Part shown: positions 7,849 through 15,715 of the stretch, in pieces
Layout of the letters: each line of letters starts with the position of its first letter
How positions within the stretch are numbered: position 1 is the first letter of the stretch
From: Asaia bogorensis
GTDB lineage: Bacteria; Pseudomonadota; Alphaproteobacteria; Reyranellales; Reyranellaceae
NCBI GenBank assembly: GCA_945905835.1
Contig: CAMDQJ010000044.1
Span: 1-33,987 of the forward strand
Length of the DNA: 33,987 bases
Reading direction: 5' to 3'
The notes under the pieces: generated by a model
Seen by the model: the letters and a program-made list of their open reading frames with translations, nothing else
Told to the model about the DNA's origin: nothing
Databases searched by the model: none
Translations under genes and position numbers: made by a program

Positions 7849-8595
7849 ATGGCGCTAAGAGTCAAACGATCAGCGCTCCTTCTGGCGGCGTTGGTCTTGA
7901 GTGCTTGCGAAGGCGGTGCCGGCGGCGGCTTCTTGAGCGCCCGTGGGACTTCCGGCCCGCCCGGCACCACCCAGACGGGCACACAAACAGTCAGGCAGCG
8001 CGTCGCGCAATTGCGCGCCGACCAGACCGCCCTCGTCTCCGGCCTGACGGCGCAGCAGGCGCAGCTTAATTCCGTGAAGGCCCAGGTTGGTTCCGATGCC
8101 CAGGCCTACAACGCCGTGGTCAGCGCCATCTCGACCCGCCTCTATGCCGGCACGACGCCGGTCAATCCCGAGCTGGTGGCGAGCTGGAACGACGCGCAAG
8201 GCAAACTCGACGCCGTGACCGTGGGCGTGGGCCAGCTCAATTCGCTGGCCAGCCAGGTCACGGCCCAGGCTTCGGTCGCCGGCTACCTGCTCGACAACGT
8301 ACGCGCTACCTACTCGGTCGGCGGCGCCGTCGACGAGGATCACCGTGCGCTGCGCGCCATCGAGGACGAAACCGCGCGCTCGATCCAGACCACCGACCGG
8401 CTGATCACCGATCTCAACAGCGAGATCGTGCGCCAGAACGCCTTCCTCGGCCGCGAGCGCGCCAATCTCGCCGGCCTGTCCTACGGCGTGAATGTCGGCC
8501 GCATCGGCTCGCCCGGCCCGCAGCGCGTTACCACGACGACCCGCCGCAGCGCCGCACCCGGCGCGCCGACGCAACTCGGCACCGCCGCGCGCTAG
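7849..8595 (+). CDS. Hypothetical lipoprotein with coiled-coil-like body
   Basis: A 248-aa protein with a lipoprotein signal peptide: basic MALRVKRS, a hydrophobic LLLAALVL stretch and the lipobox LSAC at about residues 17-20, so it should be lipid-anchored through Cys20. The body is Ala/Gln/Asp-rich and helical (VAQLRADQTALVSGLTAQQ, and later AIEDETARSIQTTDRLITDL), suggesting a long coiled-coil-like periplasmic protein. The tail is Thr/Arg/Pro-rich and probably disordered. I do not recognise a family. The ATG at 7849 is chosen because it places the signal peptide at the N-terminus; in-frame starts further up (for example 7744) would bury it. The DUF4864 gene follows 48 bases later and could share its transcript. 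Confidence 0.72.
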   Translation: MALRVKRSALLLAALVLSACEGGAGGGFLSARGTSGPPGTTQTGTQTVRQRVAQLRADQTALVSGLTAQQAQLNSVKAQVGSDAQAYNAVVSAISTRLYAGTTPVNPELVASWNDAQGKLDAVTVGVGQLNSLASQVTAQASVAGYLLDNVRATYSVGGAVDEDHRALRAIEDETARSIQTTDRLITDLNSEIVRQNAFLGRERANLAGLSYGVNVGRIGSPGPQRVTTTTRRSAAPGAPTQLGTAAR

Positions 8596-8643
8596 CTCTT
8601 CTCCATTTCGCGAATCCGGGGCCATGGGCGTAGAATCGCTGCC

Positions 8644-9069
8644 ATGGCCCTTCGTTTTTTAGCCCTGCTCTTTGTGGTGATGGCGTTCGCGATGCCGGCG
8701 GCCGCGCAGGAACCGTCGTCAGCGGATAGGGCAGCGATTCGCGGCATCATCCAGCAGCAACTCGAGGCGTTCCAGCGCGACGACGGCGACGCGGCGTTCG
8801 GCTACGCCTCGCCGATGATCCGCAACATGTTCGGCAACGCCGAGATCTTCATGGACATGGTGCGGCAGGGCTACCAGCCGGTCTATCGCCCCAAGGTGTT
8901 CGAGTTCGGCGAGCTCACGATGCTGGGCGGCCAGCCGGCGCAGAAGGTCCATGTCATCGGCCCCGACGACCGGCCGGTCACCGCCGTCTACATCATGACG
9001 CAACTGCCCGAGGGCAGCTGGCGCGTCGACGGCTGCTATCTCCAGGCGCCGGAACGGCACCAGGCCTAA
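8644..9069 (+). CDS. DUF4864 domain-containing exported protein
   Basis: A 141-aa protein with an N-terminal signal peptide (hydrophobic FLALLFVVMAFAMP, likely cleavage after AAAQ). The mature part matches the DUF4864 pattern: IIQQQLEAFQRDD, then FGYASPMIRNMFG, MVRQGYQPVYRP and a final WRVDGCYL. The family looks like a small NTF2/SnoaL-type cone fold in the periplasm, but its function is not known. The ATG at 8644 begins with the signal peptide. It lies between the lipoprotein and EamA genes in the same direction. No active-site residues can be named. Confidence 0.85.
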   Translation: MALRFLALLFVVMAFAMPAAAQEPSSADRAAIRGIIQQQLEAFQRDDGDAAFGYASPMIRNMFGNAEIFMDMVRQGYQPVYRPKVFEFGELTMLGGQPAQKVHVIGPDDRPVTAVYIMTQLPEGSWRVDGCYLQAPERHQA

Positions 9070-9081
9070 AAAATCAAAGCG

Positions 9082-9963
9082 GTGTCGGGCGTTTCTCCCA
9101 AGGTGCTGACGCTGATGGTCGGCCTGACGCTGGTCTGGGGCACCAACTGGCCGCTGTTCAGCATCGCCCTTGCCGAGCTGCCGGTGCTGACCTTTCGCAG
9201 CACCGCGCTGATCGTGGCCACGATCGTGCTGTACGTCATCGTCAGGCTGCGCGGCGAGTCGCTCGCCGTGCCAAAGGGCCGGTGGCTGCCGCTGATCGTG
9301 GCCTCGACGCTCAATCTCTTCATCTGGAGCGTGGCGACGTCGCTCGCCGTCCTCTACATCCCGTCCGGTCACGCCTCCGTGCTGGCCTACACCATGCCGC
9401 TGTGGGTGGCGCTGATCGGCTTCGTCGTCTTCCGCCAGCGGCTGACCGGCCGGCTGCTCGCCGCCATTGTGATCGGCGCGTCAGCCGTCGTGGCGCTGAT
9501 GGTGCCCAACTTCGGATCTTACGCCAACGCGCCATGGGGCCTCTTCTGGGGTCTGTTCGCCGGCTTCTGCTGGGCCCTTGGCACCTACGTCATCAAGCGC
9601 ACGACGTGGCCCGGCATGGGCCTGTCGCTCACCTTGTGGCAGGTCGTGATTTCGGGGCCGCCGACAATACTCGGCGCGCTGCTGATCGATGGCCTGCCGA
9701 CGCATTGGCCGTCCACGCCGGTGCTGATCAGCTCGCTCTACACTGGCGCCATCCCGATGGCGCTCGGCACCGCCGCCTGGTTCACGCTGGTCAAGCTCCT
9801 GCCGGCGCAGGTCGCGGCCCTCTCCTCGATCGCCATTCCCATCGTCGCCGTGATCAGCGGCGTGCTGTTCCTGCACGAGCCGTTGTCGCCGCTGCAGGGC
9901 GTGGCCATCGCCTCGACCGTGGTGTCGCTGTGGCTCGCCCTGGTGCCGGGACGGAGCGGGTAG
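9082..9963 (+). CDS. EamA/DMT family transporter
   Basis: A 293-aa inner-membrane protein of the drug/metabolite transporter superfamily, with ten hydrophobic segments in two EamA repeats (the first begins VGLTLVWGTNWPLFSIAL, the second PWGLFWGLFAGFCWALGTYV). The end of each half has the PLWVALIGFVVFRQRLTG and VISGVLFLHEPLSP elements typical of the family. Members export amino acids, nucleosides or drugs; the substrate cannot be told here. The start is uncertain: the GTG at 9082 is 12 bases after the previous stop, and the ATG at 9115 would remove 11 residues. Neither has a strong ribosome site. It may be co-transcribed with the DUF4864 gene. Confidence 0.87.
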   Translation: MSGVSPKVLTLMVGLTLVWGTNWPLFSIALAELPVLTFRSTALIVATIVLYVIVRLRGESLAVPKGRWLPLIVASTLNLFIWSVATSLAVLYIPSGHASVLAYTMPLWVALIGFVVFRQRLTGRLLAAIVIGASAVVALMVPNFGSYANAPWGLFWGLFAGFCWALGTYVIKRTTWPGMGLSLTLWQVVISGPPTILGALLIDGLPTHWPSTPVLISSLYTGAIPMALGTAAWFTLVKLLPAQVAALSSIAIPIVAVISGVLFLHEPLSPLQGVAIASTVVSLWLALVPGRSG

Positions 9964-9994
9964 GTCATCGACTTCCTTCCCGCCCCGTTGCCCG

Positions 9995-10558
9995 TTAGCC
10001 CAATTCGAATGTCGTCACGCCGTACAACCCCTTGAGATCGATCGCCGGCTCGGCGCCGGTGTACATGCGAGCCGTCTCGAAGGATGGCGCGAGACCCATC
10101 GAGCGGGCGAGCGCCACGGCGTCCTTGTTCACATCAGGCACGTCGAGCGCCACGACGGCGCCGGGTGAGGCCCCCGCAACATTGGCACAGAGGCCGGCCA
10201 CCAGCGCCGACGCCGTATCGCGCGATGCGGCATAAAGCAGGCCGATCTTGAAGCCTTCGCGGCAGGGGCGGATGACGCCGAACCCTTCGAGCGCACCGTC
10301 GCGCAGCGCCGCCAGCCCGCAATGACCCGGCAGGGAAATCCACAGCGAGAGAAAAGCATCGCGCCGCTCGCGAAAGAAATGCCGATCGTAAGCCGCGAGA
10401 CGGTCGAATGGCGGGCCGCGCGCATCGACCAGGGTAAGGCCTGCGACCTTCTCCGCGCCGGCCTTCGGCACGCGCTGGTAGCGCACGTTGCGCCACGCCA
10501 GGCGGAAGCCCGACTTGCGGTAATTGTCCTGCTGCTCCGGCACGCCATCGAGACCGAT
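9995..10558 (-). pseudogene. GNAT acetyltransferase remnant, N-terminal domain lost
   Basis: This is the C-terminal portion of a GNAT-type N-acetyltransferase of the two-domain group (full length about 280 aa). Recognisable sequence begins at IGLDGVPEQQDNYRKSGF, the end of the catalytic GNAT fold, and continues through the C-terminal YitH-like domain to a normal end. The acetyl-CoA-binding part that should precede it is missing. The frame stays open upstream, but its translation there is unrelated and soon enters the LLM gene, whose stop is at 10594. A GTG at 10543 could start a 182-aa product, but without the acetyl-CoA site it cannot be a normal acetyltransferase. I read it as a 5'-truncated fragment. 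Confidence 0.72.
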
Positions 10559-10593
10559 ATCTATCCCAAGGTCTCTGTCTTGGCTACCGTGGC

Positions 10594-11937
10594 CTATTCC
10601 GCTGCGCGCCTCACGGCCGGGAAGAACCGGTTATCCGGCCGCGGCAGGCCGAGATTCTCGCGCAAGGTCGTGCCCTCGTATTCGCGGCGGAAGATACCGC
10701 GGCGCTGCAGCTCGGGCACGGCCTTGTCGACGAAATCGTCGAGCCCGCCCGGCAGGTAGGGGAACATGACGTTGAAGCCATCGCTGGCTTCGGTCACCAG
10801 CCACTCCTCCATCTGGTCGGCGATCATCTTGGGTGTGCCCATCATGGCGAGGCCGCCATAGCCGCCGAGCCGGCCGGCGATCTGGCGCACCGTCAGGTTC
10901 TCGCGCTTGGAGAGCGCGATCACGCGCTCGCGACCGCTCTTGCTCTGGTTGGTTTCGGGAATTTCCGGCAGCGGACCGTCGGGATCGAATTTGCGTGCGT
11001 CCTGGCCCGTGGCGATCGAGAGGGCGGCGATGCCGCTTTCGTAGCTCACCAGGCCGTCGAGCCGCGCGCGCTTTTCCTTCGCCTCGTCAAGCGAGGAGCC
11101 GATGATGGTGAAGGCGCCGGGTAAAATCTTGATGTGATCGGGATTGCGCCCGGCCTTGGCCGCCCTGCCCTTCACATCGGCATAGAAGGCCCGCGCGCCC
11201 TCGATCGGCCCGCCGGCGGCAAACACCATCTCCGCCGTCTCGGCCGCGAGCTGGCGGCCGGCATCCGACGCACCGGCCTGCACCACGACAGGCCAACCCT
11301 GAATCGGCCGCGCGATGTTGAGCGGTCCGCGCACCTTGAGATACTTGCCCTTGTGGTCAAGGACGTGGAGCTTGGCCGGATCGAAATAGATGCCGCTGTC
11401 GACATCGCGGATGAAGGCGTCGTCGGCCCATGAATCCCACAGGCCCGTGACGACATCGAAGAACTCGCGGGCGCGGGCGTAGCGCTCGGCATGCGGCGTC
11501 TGGTCGTCCATGCCAAAATTGAGCGCGGCGTCGGGGTTCGACGTGGTGACGAGATTCCAGCCGGCGCGGCCGCCCGAGATGTGATCGAGCGAGGCGAAGC
11601 GGCGGGCGATGGTGTAGGCGGGCTCGAAGGTTGTCGATGCAGTCGCGATCAGGCCGAGATGCTGCGTCGCCATAGCAAGCGCGGGCAAGAGCGTCAGCGG
11701 ATCGAACGAGGTCACCGTGGCCGAGCGCATCAGCGCTTCCATCGGCATGTTCAGCACCGCCAGGTGATCGGCCATGAAGAAGGCGTCGAACCGTCCGCGC
11801 TCCAGCGTCTGGGCGTATTGGACCAGCGCCTTGAGATTGAAATTGGCGTCCGGCGTGCCGCCGGGATAGCGCCAGGCGGCGGTATGGATGCTGACCGGGC
11901 GCATGAAGGCGCCGAGGCAGAGTTGTTTCTGGGTCAT
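10594..11937 (-). CDS. NtaA/SnaA/DszA-type LLM flavin-dependent monooxygenase
   Basis: A 447-aa member of the bacterial luciferase-like (LLM) family, subgroup NtaA/SnaA/DszA. These enzymes use FMNH2 from a partner reductase to oxidise compounds such as nitrilotriacetate, sulfones or other xenobiotics. Typical segments are HTAAWRYPGGTPDANFN, MADHLAVLNMPMEAL, TASTTFEPAYTIARRFASLD, SGGRAGWNLVTTSNPDAALNFG and WPVVVQAGASDAGRQLAAE. The frame is open 39 codons further upstream, but the ATG at 11937 gives the family start (MTQKQLCLGAF). No flavin reductase gene is in the window, so the partner must lie elsewhere. Both flanks are gene fragments. The substrate is unknown. Confidence 0.9.
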   Translation of the reverse strand: MTQKQLCLGAFMRPVSIHTAAWRYPGGTPDANFNLKALVQYAQTLERGRFDAFFMADHLAVLNMPMEALMRSATVTSFDPLTLLPALAMATQHLGLIATASTTFEPAYTIARRFASLDHISGGRAGWNLVTTSNPDAALNFGMDDQTPHAERYARAREFFDVVTGLWDSWADDAFIRDVDSGIYFDPAKLHVLDHKGKYLKVRGPLNIARPIQGWPVVVQAGASDAGRQLAAETAEMVFAAGGPIEGARAFYADVKGRAAKAGRNPDHIKILPGAFTIIGSSLDEAKEKRARLDGLVSYESGIAALSIATGQDARKFDPDGPLPEIPETNQSKSGRERVIALSKRENLTVRQIAGRLGGYGGLAMMGTPKMIADQMEEWLVTEASDGFNVMFPYLPGGLDDFVDKAVPELQRRGIFRREYEGTTLRENLGLPRPDNRFFPAVRRAAE

Positions 11938-11992
11938 GGCAGGTATCTTGCCCTTACCGGCGCGGCCGGCAAGACCGCTCGGACGACAAGAA

Positions 11993-12211
11993 CTAATGAC
12001 GCCGATTATTGCCCTGATCCGGCGTTCGCACCGATAATTCAAGCCCGCCGTCAAAAGGCAGCGTCATGGTCCGGAAGCCGTTTGCCGGATCGTTGATGAA
12101 GGTGAAATAGTCGGCGTAATGGCTGCGATACTGTTCGGTATCGTCGCAGACGACCATGGCGCCGGGCCGCAGGTGCCTGGCGACCAGTGCGCTGAAACTC
12201 CATCGCGGCAT
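11993..12211 (-). pseudogene. SAM-dependent methyltransferase remnant (C-terminal end)
   Basis: The last 70 or so codons resemble the C-terminus of a class I O-methyltransferase: [13 protein letters not shown] (strand and acidic loop), then [19 protein letters not shown] and a short tail to the stop. The SAM-binding core that should precede it is absent. At about 12210 the sequence changes to an OppD-like fragment on the opposite strand. An ATG at 12211 exists, but a product this small lacks the cofactor site. Family assignment is from motif memory, not from a search. Confidence 0.6.
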
Positions 12212-12212
12212 G

Positions 12213-12362
12213 GATGGCGCCGCCGCCGCCGCCGAGTCCGTGCGTCTGCTCGATCGAGTCGGCATCGCCGATGCGAGACGGCGCCTTGGCGATTATCCGC
12301 ACGAGCTGTCGGGCGGCATGAACCAGCGCGTGATGATCGCCATGGCGCTGGCCGTGAGGCCG
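12213..12362 (+). pseudogene. Oligopeptide ABC ATPase (OppD/DppD) remnant
   Basis: Plus-strand sequence encodes [18 protein letters not shown], then DYPHELSGG and the ABC signature [16 protein letters not shown] (12306-12353), which is characteristic of OppD/DppD ATPases of peptide transporters. The Walker A half upstream is missing and similarity stops shortly after the signature, so only about 50 codons of a roughly 330-codon gene survive. The 5' boundary coincides with the methyltransferase remnant on the other strand, marking a deletion junction near 12210. The window's own peptide transporter at 25215-28510 lacks ATPase genes, but nothing ties this relic to it. Confidence 0.72.
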
Positions 12363-12482
12363 CCAGCGGTGAGCAGGCGTCGACGATCTAGCGGAACATG
12401 GCTTACTTTCCAAAGGCGGCATTGGACGAACGCCCTACCAGCGCCTTATGTCGTCTGGATGACAGGCCTTACGCGTCGAACT

Positions 12483-13877
12483 CTACACTATCGGCGGGTG
12501 TTTCTTGTCCATTCCAGACGCCCGCTCCCATGCCCGCGCCACGCGGAACAGCATCGCCTCGTCGAAATTGCGCCCGACGAACTGGACCGACAGCGGCAGG
12601 CCGCCCGACGACAGGCCGGCCATCATGGCGATTGCCGGATGGCCGGTGACGTTGAACGGCGTGCGCGCCTGGCGCGGATAGGTGCGTTCGAGCACGTCGG
12701 GCTGGTCGATGCGGCAGGCCGGCTCCATCGAGCTGGCGCAGAGCAGCACGTCGACCTCGCGCAGGGCCGATTCGACCGCGGCCATCATCTCCAGGCGCCG
12801 GCGCTGCGCCAGCAGGAGATCGCCGGCACTCAGGAAAGCGCCGGGCATCAGGCGGCGGCGGGCGAGCTTGCCGTAATCGCCGGGCCGCTCGCGCAGCCAC
12901 TTGCCGTGGATGCCCCAGGCCTCGCTGTTCAGGATGACGCGATTGACGGCGGAGAACTCGTTGAGCGACGGCAGGGTGATGTTGCGCACGTCGGCGCCTT
13001 CGAGCTGCAGGGTGCGCATGACGTTCTCGAGCGCCGCCGTCGTCTCGGGATCGGCCGGCATGTCGATCTCGTGGAAATGCCGCACGAAGCCGATGCGTAG
13101 GCCGCGCGCGCCAGTTTCCAGACCGGAGGCGTAGTGGCCGTTGTAGGTGGCGGCACTGCCGGGATCGAGCGGATCGTGGCCGGCGATGACCGAGAGCATC
13201 AGCGCGTTGTCCTCGACGTTGCGCGTCATCGGACCGATATGATCGAGCGTGAAGGACAGGGGAAAGACGCCGCGACGCGAGACCACGCCGTAGGTCGGCT
13301 TGATGCCGACGATGCCGCAGGCGCTGGCCGGATTGCGCACGCTGCCGCCGGTGTCGGTGCCAAGCGCCATCGGGAACAGCCCGGCCGCGACGCCAGAGCC
13401 CGAGCCGGAGGACGAGCCGCCGGGATGATGGTCGCGGTTCCACGGATTGCGCGCCGGCGGGAAAGGCAGGTCGAAGCTCGGGCCGCCGATGGCGAATTCA
13501 TGGGTCGAGAGCTTGCCCATGACGATGGCGCCGGCCCCGCGCAGCTTGGCGACGCAGACGGCGTCCGACGTCGCCATGTGGTCCAGCAGGACCTTGGAAT
13601 GGCAGGTCGAGGGCAGGCCGGCGACGTCGATGATGTCCTTGATGCCGACCGGCACGCCGTGCAGCGGTCCGCGCAGGCGGCCGATCGCGGCCTCGGCTTC
13701 GGCCTGCCTGGCGGCGGCCATCGCGGCCTCGCCGTCGAGACGGATGAAGGCATTGAGCTTGGGATCGAGCGCCGCGATGCGATCGAGCAGCGCCTTCATC
13801 AACTCGACCGGCGAGAGTTCCTTGGCGGCGATCTGGTGCGCGGCCGTGGCCACGCTCATCCAATGCAGGTTGCTCAT
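12483..13877 (-). CDS. Amidase (amidase-signature family)
   Basis: A 464-aa amidase-signature hydrolase. The catalytic triad is intact: Lys80 in [11 protein letters not shown], cis-Ser155 in the Gly/Ser loop [10 protein letters not shown], and nucleophile Ser179 in GTDTGGSVR; the 24-residue Ser-Ser spacing matches the family. The core also has [12 protein letters not shown] and [11 protein letters not shown]. Substrate could be an aliphatic or aryl amide, or a urea-type compound. The ATG at 13877 is chosen because GGGAG lies 8 bases before it; an earlier in-frame start at 13907 would overlap the small upstream gene further. Its start overlaps the stop of the 60-codon gene before it (ATGA), so translation is probably coupled. 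The small gene looks like an AtzG-type partner subunit. Confidence 0.92.
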   Translation of the reverse strand: MSNLHWMSVATAAHQIAAKELSPVELMKALLDRIAALDPKLNAFIRLDGEAAMAAARQAEAEAAIGRLRGPLHGVPVGIKDIIDVAGLPSTCHSKVLLDHMATSDAVCVAKLRGAGAIVMGKLSTHEFAIGGPSFDLPFPPARNPWNRDHHPGGSSSGSGSGVAAGLFPMALGTDTGGSVRNPASACGIVGIKPTYGVVSRRGVFPLSFTLDHIGPMTRNVEDNALMLSVIAGHDPLDPGSAATYNGHYASGLETGARGLRIGFVRHFHEIDMPADPETTAALENVMRTLQLEGADVRNITLPSLNEFSAVNRVILNSEAWGIHGKWLRERPGDYGKLARRRLMPGAFLSAGDLLLAQRRRLEMMAAVESALREVDVLLCASSMEPACRIDQPDVLERTYPRQARTPFNVTGHPAIAMMAGLSSGGLPLSVQFVGRNFDEAMLFRVARAWERASGMDKKHPPIV

Positions 13878-14056
13878 AGGCCGTCTCCCGCCTTCATCGG
13901 CGGCCACGGTTCGGCGCGCGGGTCGTCGGGAGCCTTGATGCTGCCGGCGGTGCGGCTGGCCTGCGCTGCAGCGAAGGCCACGTCGTCGGGAAATTCGGCC
14001 AGCGCCTTGTCGAGACCGGCGCGGCGCGCCAGCGCTTCCATCAATGCCTTGTCCAT
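13874..14056 (-). CDS. Small AtzG-like partner of the amidase
   Basis: A 60-aa protein with no database family I can name with certainty. It has a helical N-terminal part (MDKALMEALARRAGLDKAL), then AEFPDDVAFAA and a Pro-rich tail ending [17 protein letters not shown]. Known AtzG proteins, small GatC-like subunits that wrap around and stabilise the AtzE amidase, are of similar size with a comparable helical-plus-Pro-tail layout. The ATG at 14056 has GGGGAG nine bases before it; an upstream in-frame start at 14080 lacks this. The stop overlaps the amidase start in an ATGA, which argues for coupled synthesis in equal amounts. The AtzG analogy is inference from size, layout and position. Confidence 0.65.
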   Translation of the reverse strand: MDKALMEALARRAGLDKALAEFPDDVAFAAAQASRTAGSIKAPDDPRAEPWPPMKAGDGL

Positions 14057-14108
14057 CGACGCACTCCCCCGCTCTGCCAACGCTATGGCGCGAGGTTAGA
14101 GCGGCGGA

Positions 14109-14345
14109 CTAGCGGCGGGCAACCTCCACCGTGTCGCCCGGCTCCAGCACGCTCTGGGCCTGACCCTCGAACGGCTGGTTATTTCGATAGACGATCACGG
14201 TGTCCTTGTTGGCGCGCTTGTCGTAGCCGCCGCCCATGGCAATGGCGGCGCGGACGTCCAGCCCGAAGGTGAATTTGTAGCGGCCGGGGTTCTTCACTTC
14301 ACCGGTGATCGTGACCGGCCGGTATTCCGTGACCTGCGCAGCGGC
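14109..14345 (-). pseudogene. SLBB-domain polysaccharide export protein remnant (C-terminal end)
   Basis: The last 78 codons encode an SLBB-type beta-grasp segment: VTITGEVKNPGRYKFTFGLD, then RAAIAMGGGYDKRANKDTV and a final LEPGDTVEVARR. This is typical of the C-terminal repeat of Wza/GumB-like outer-membrane polysaccharide export proteins. The signal peptide and the Poly_export domain that should precede it are absent; upstream of about 14345 the frame stays open but is the antisense of a Usp fragment. No start codon or ribosome site is convincing, so this is a relic. Confidence 0.68.
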
Positions 14346-14537
14346 GTGCCGGTCACGGGCCTGACGGCCACCAATGCGCGGCCGGAGGCGGAGATCCGCC
14401 GCGCCACGCGCTACGGCCGCTACGATCTCGTCGTGCTGGGCACCTCGTTGCGCCGGACCGAGACGCGATTCCTCGGCCCGCGCAGCGCCGCGCTGTTGCG
14501 CACCATCCGCACGCCGGTTCTGCTGATTGCGCGATAA
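14337..14537 (+). pseudogene. Universal stress protein (UspA) domain remnant (C-terminal end)
   Basis: Plus-strand codons give RSGVPVTGLTATNARPEAEI, then YDLVVLGTSLRR (the last core strand with a GTS motif) and ALLRTIRTPVLLIAR to a stop. This is the second half of a Usp domain, of the kind also found at the C-terminus of cation:proton antiporters. The first half, with the ATP-binding start, is missing. It abuts the SLBB remnant on the other strand at about 14340, marking a deletion junction. Confidence 0.68.
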
Positions 14538-14545
14538 AAGCACCA

Positions 14546-14587
14546 CCTCATCCTGAGGAGCGAGCACAGCGGCGTCTCAGGATGAGG
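14546..14587. repeat. 12-bp perfect inverted repeat, REP-like
   Basis: CCTCATCCTGAG and CTCAGGATGAGG are exact reverse complements separated by 18 bases. The CCTCATCCTGAGGAGC core resembles palindromic units dispersed between genes in rhizobial and related genomes. It lies between the Usp remnant and the NHL gene and could also stop transcription of the latter. Confidence 0.6.
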
Positions 14588-14614
14588 ATGGGTTTGTTGC
14601 AATGCCGAACGAAT

Positions 14615-15459
14615 CTAGTCCAGCCGCTCCAGCTTGGTGATCTCCTGCGGCGGCAACTCGCTGAGATAGAGGTTGCCCTCTTTGTCGCCCGACAAGCCGT
14701 GCGCGCCGTTGATGGCGCCGCGGCAGCGGCCCAGAAGCTTGCCGTCGGGCGACAGCAGGCTGATGCGCGGGATCTGGTCGGTGACGAAGACATAGTCGCG
14801 GTCGTCCACCCAGATCTGCATGGGATGATAGAAGTCGCCCCACGCCGTGAGGAAATTGCCGTCGCGGTCGAAGACCTGCACGCGGTTGTTCTCGCGGTCG
14901 CCGACCAGAACCTTGCCGAAGCGGTCGACCCACACGGCGTGCGGTGTCGTGAAGGCGCCCGGCCCGTCGCCGGCGCCGCCCCAGGTCTTTATCAGGGAGC
15001 CGTCGGCGGCGAAGCGGTGGACGCTGGAATTGCCGTAGCCGTCGGAGACGTAGATCTCGCCGTCGGGGGCCTGGGCCGCCGCCGTGGGATGGTTGAACGG
15101 CGCGTCGAGTGCCGGCCAATGGCGCTTGCCCAGTGCCTGCACCAGGTTGCCGGCCGCATCGAAGCGCAGCACCTGGTGGGCATCGCGATCGGCCACCAGG
15201 ATCGAGCCGTCGATGCCGGCATTGATGTAATGCGGCTCGGCGAGCGCGCCCTCGCCCCACGACCCCGCCAGCTTGCCGTCGCGCTCGAAGACCAGGACCG
15301 GCCGATCGGTGCCGCGTTGGGCGACATGCACGCGGCCCTCGCCATCGACCATCAGGTTGGAGAGGAAGCCGAAGTTTCCCCCGCCGGCAGGCGTGCCCAC
15401 TTGCGATGGATGGCGTAGCGGCGGTCGCCGAGGATCACGGTATAGCGTTCGTCGGACAT
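14615..15459 (-). pseudogene. NHL-repeat (amidating-lyase-like) protein with one frameshift
   Basis: The intact parent would be about 280 aa: a short N-terminal strand segment (MSDERYTVILGDRRYAIHRK) followed by NHL beta-propeller repeats such as VLVFERDGKLAGSWGEG, ILVADRDAHQVLRFD, GEIYVSDGYGNSSVHRF, VLVGDRENNRVQVFDRDG and DYVFVTDQIPRISLLS. The layout resembles the peptidyl-hydroxyglycine amidating-lyase-like group. The start at 15459 has GGGGAG ten bases before it. After codon 27 the frame breaks in a homopolymer pair (TTT CCCCC at 15375-15382 on the plus strand): one extra A on the coding strand would restore a normal LPAGENFGFLS. As read, translation of the propeller is lost. It could be a genuine mutation or a sequencing error; all else looks well conserved. 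Confidence 0.75.
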
Positions 15460-15715
15460 CGCAGGCTCCCCGTTGTGTCGGCACTCTCGCGCACAGGGCA
15501 AAACAGCGCAAATCCTGTGCCGATAGGCTTAGACAAGCCCCCCCACATAGGCGCACATATGAGGCATAGCGACGCGCGTCAATGTACGCCCCCCTCTTCG
15601 GTCGGACCTCCGCTCTCAAATGCTTCGTTCCGACCAGGGTTGGAGCATCAAAAGGCGGCGATCGTGCACGCCGCCGAGAGGCATTGAAGGTTCTGTCACG
15701 AAAGGAAGAAGCGTC

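Noticed and set aside
12425..12448. DERPTSAL as a decayed Walker B of the OppD remnant
   Set aside because: It is in another frame, has an extra residue, and lies 24 codons after the signature motif where 8 are expected. Probably chance.
15600..15635. Inverted repeat GGTCGGA/TCCGACC upstream of the His-rich gene as an operator
   Set aside because: Only 7 bp with a 22-base spacer, unlike known Zur, Fur or NikR sites; may be chance in GC-rich DNA.
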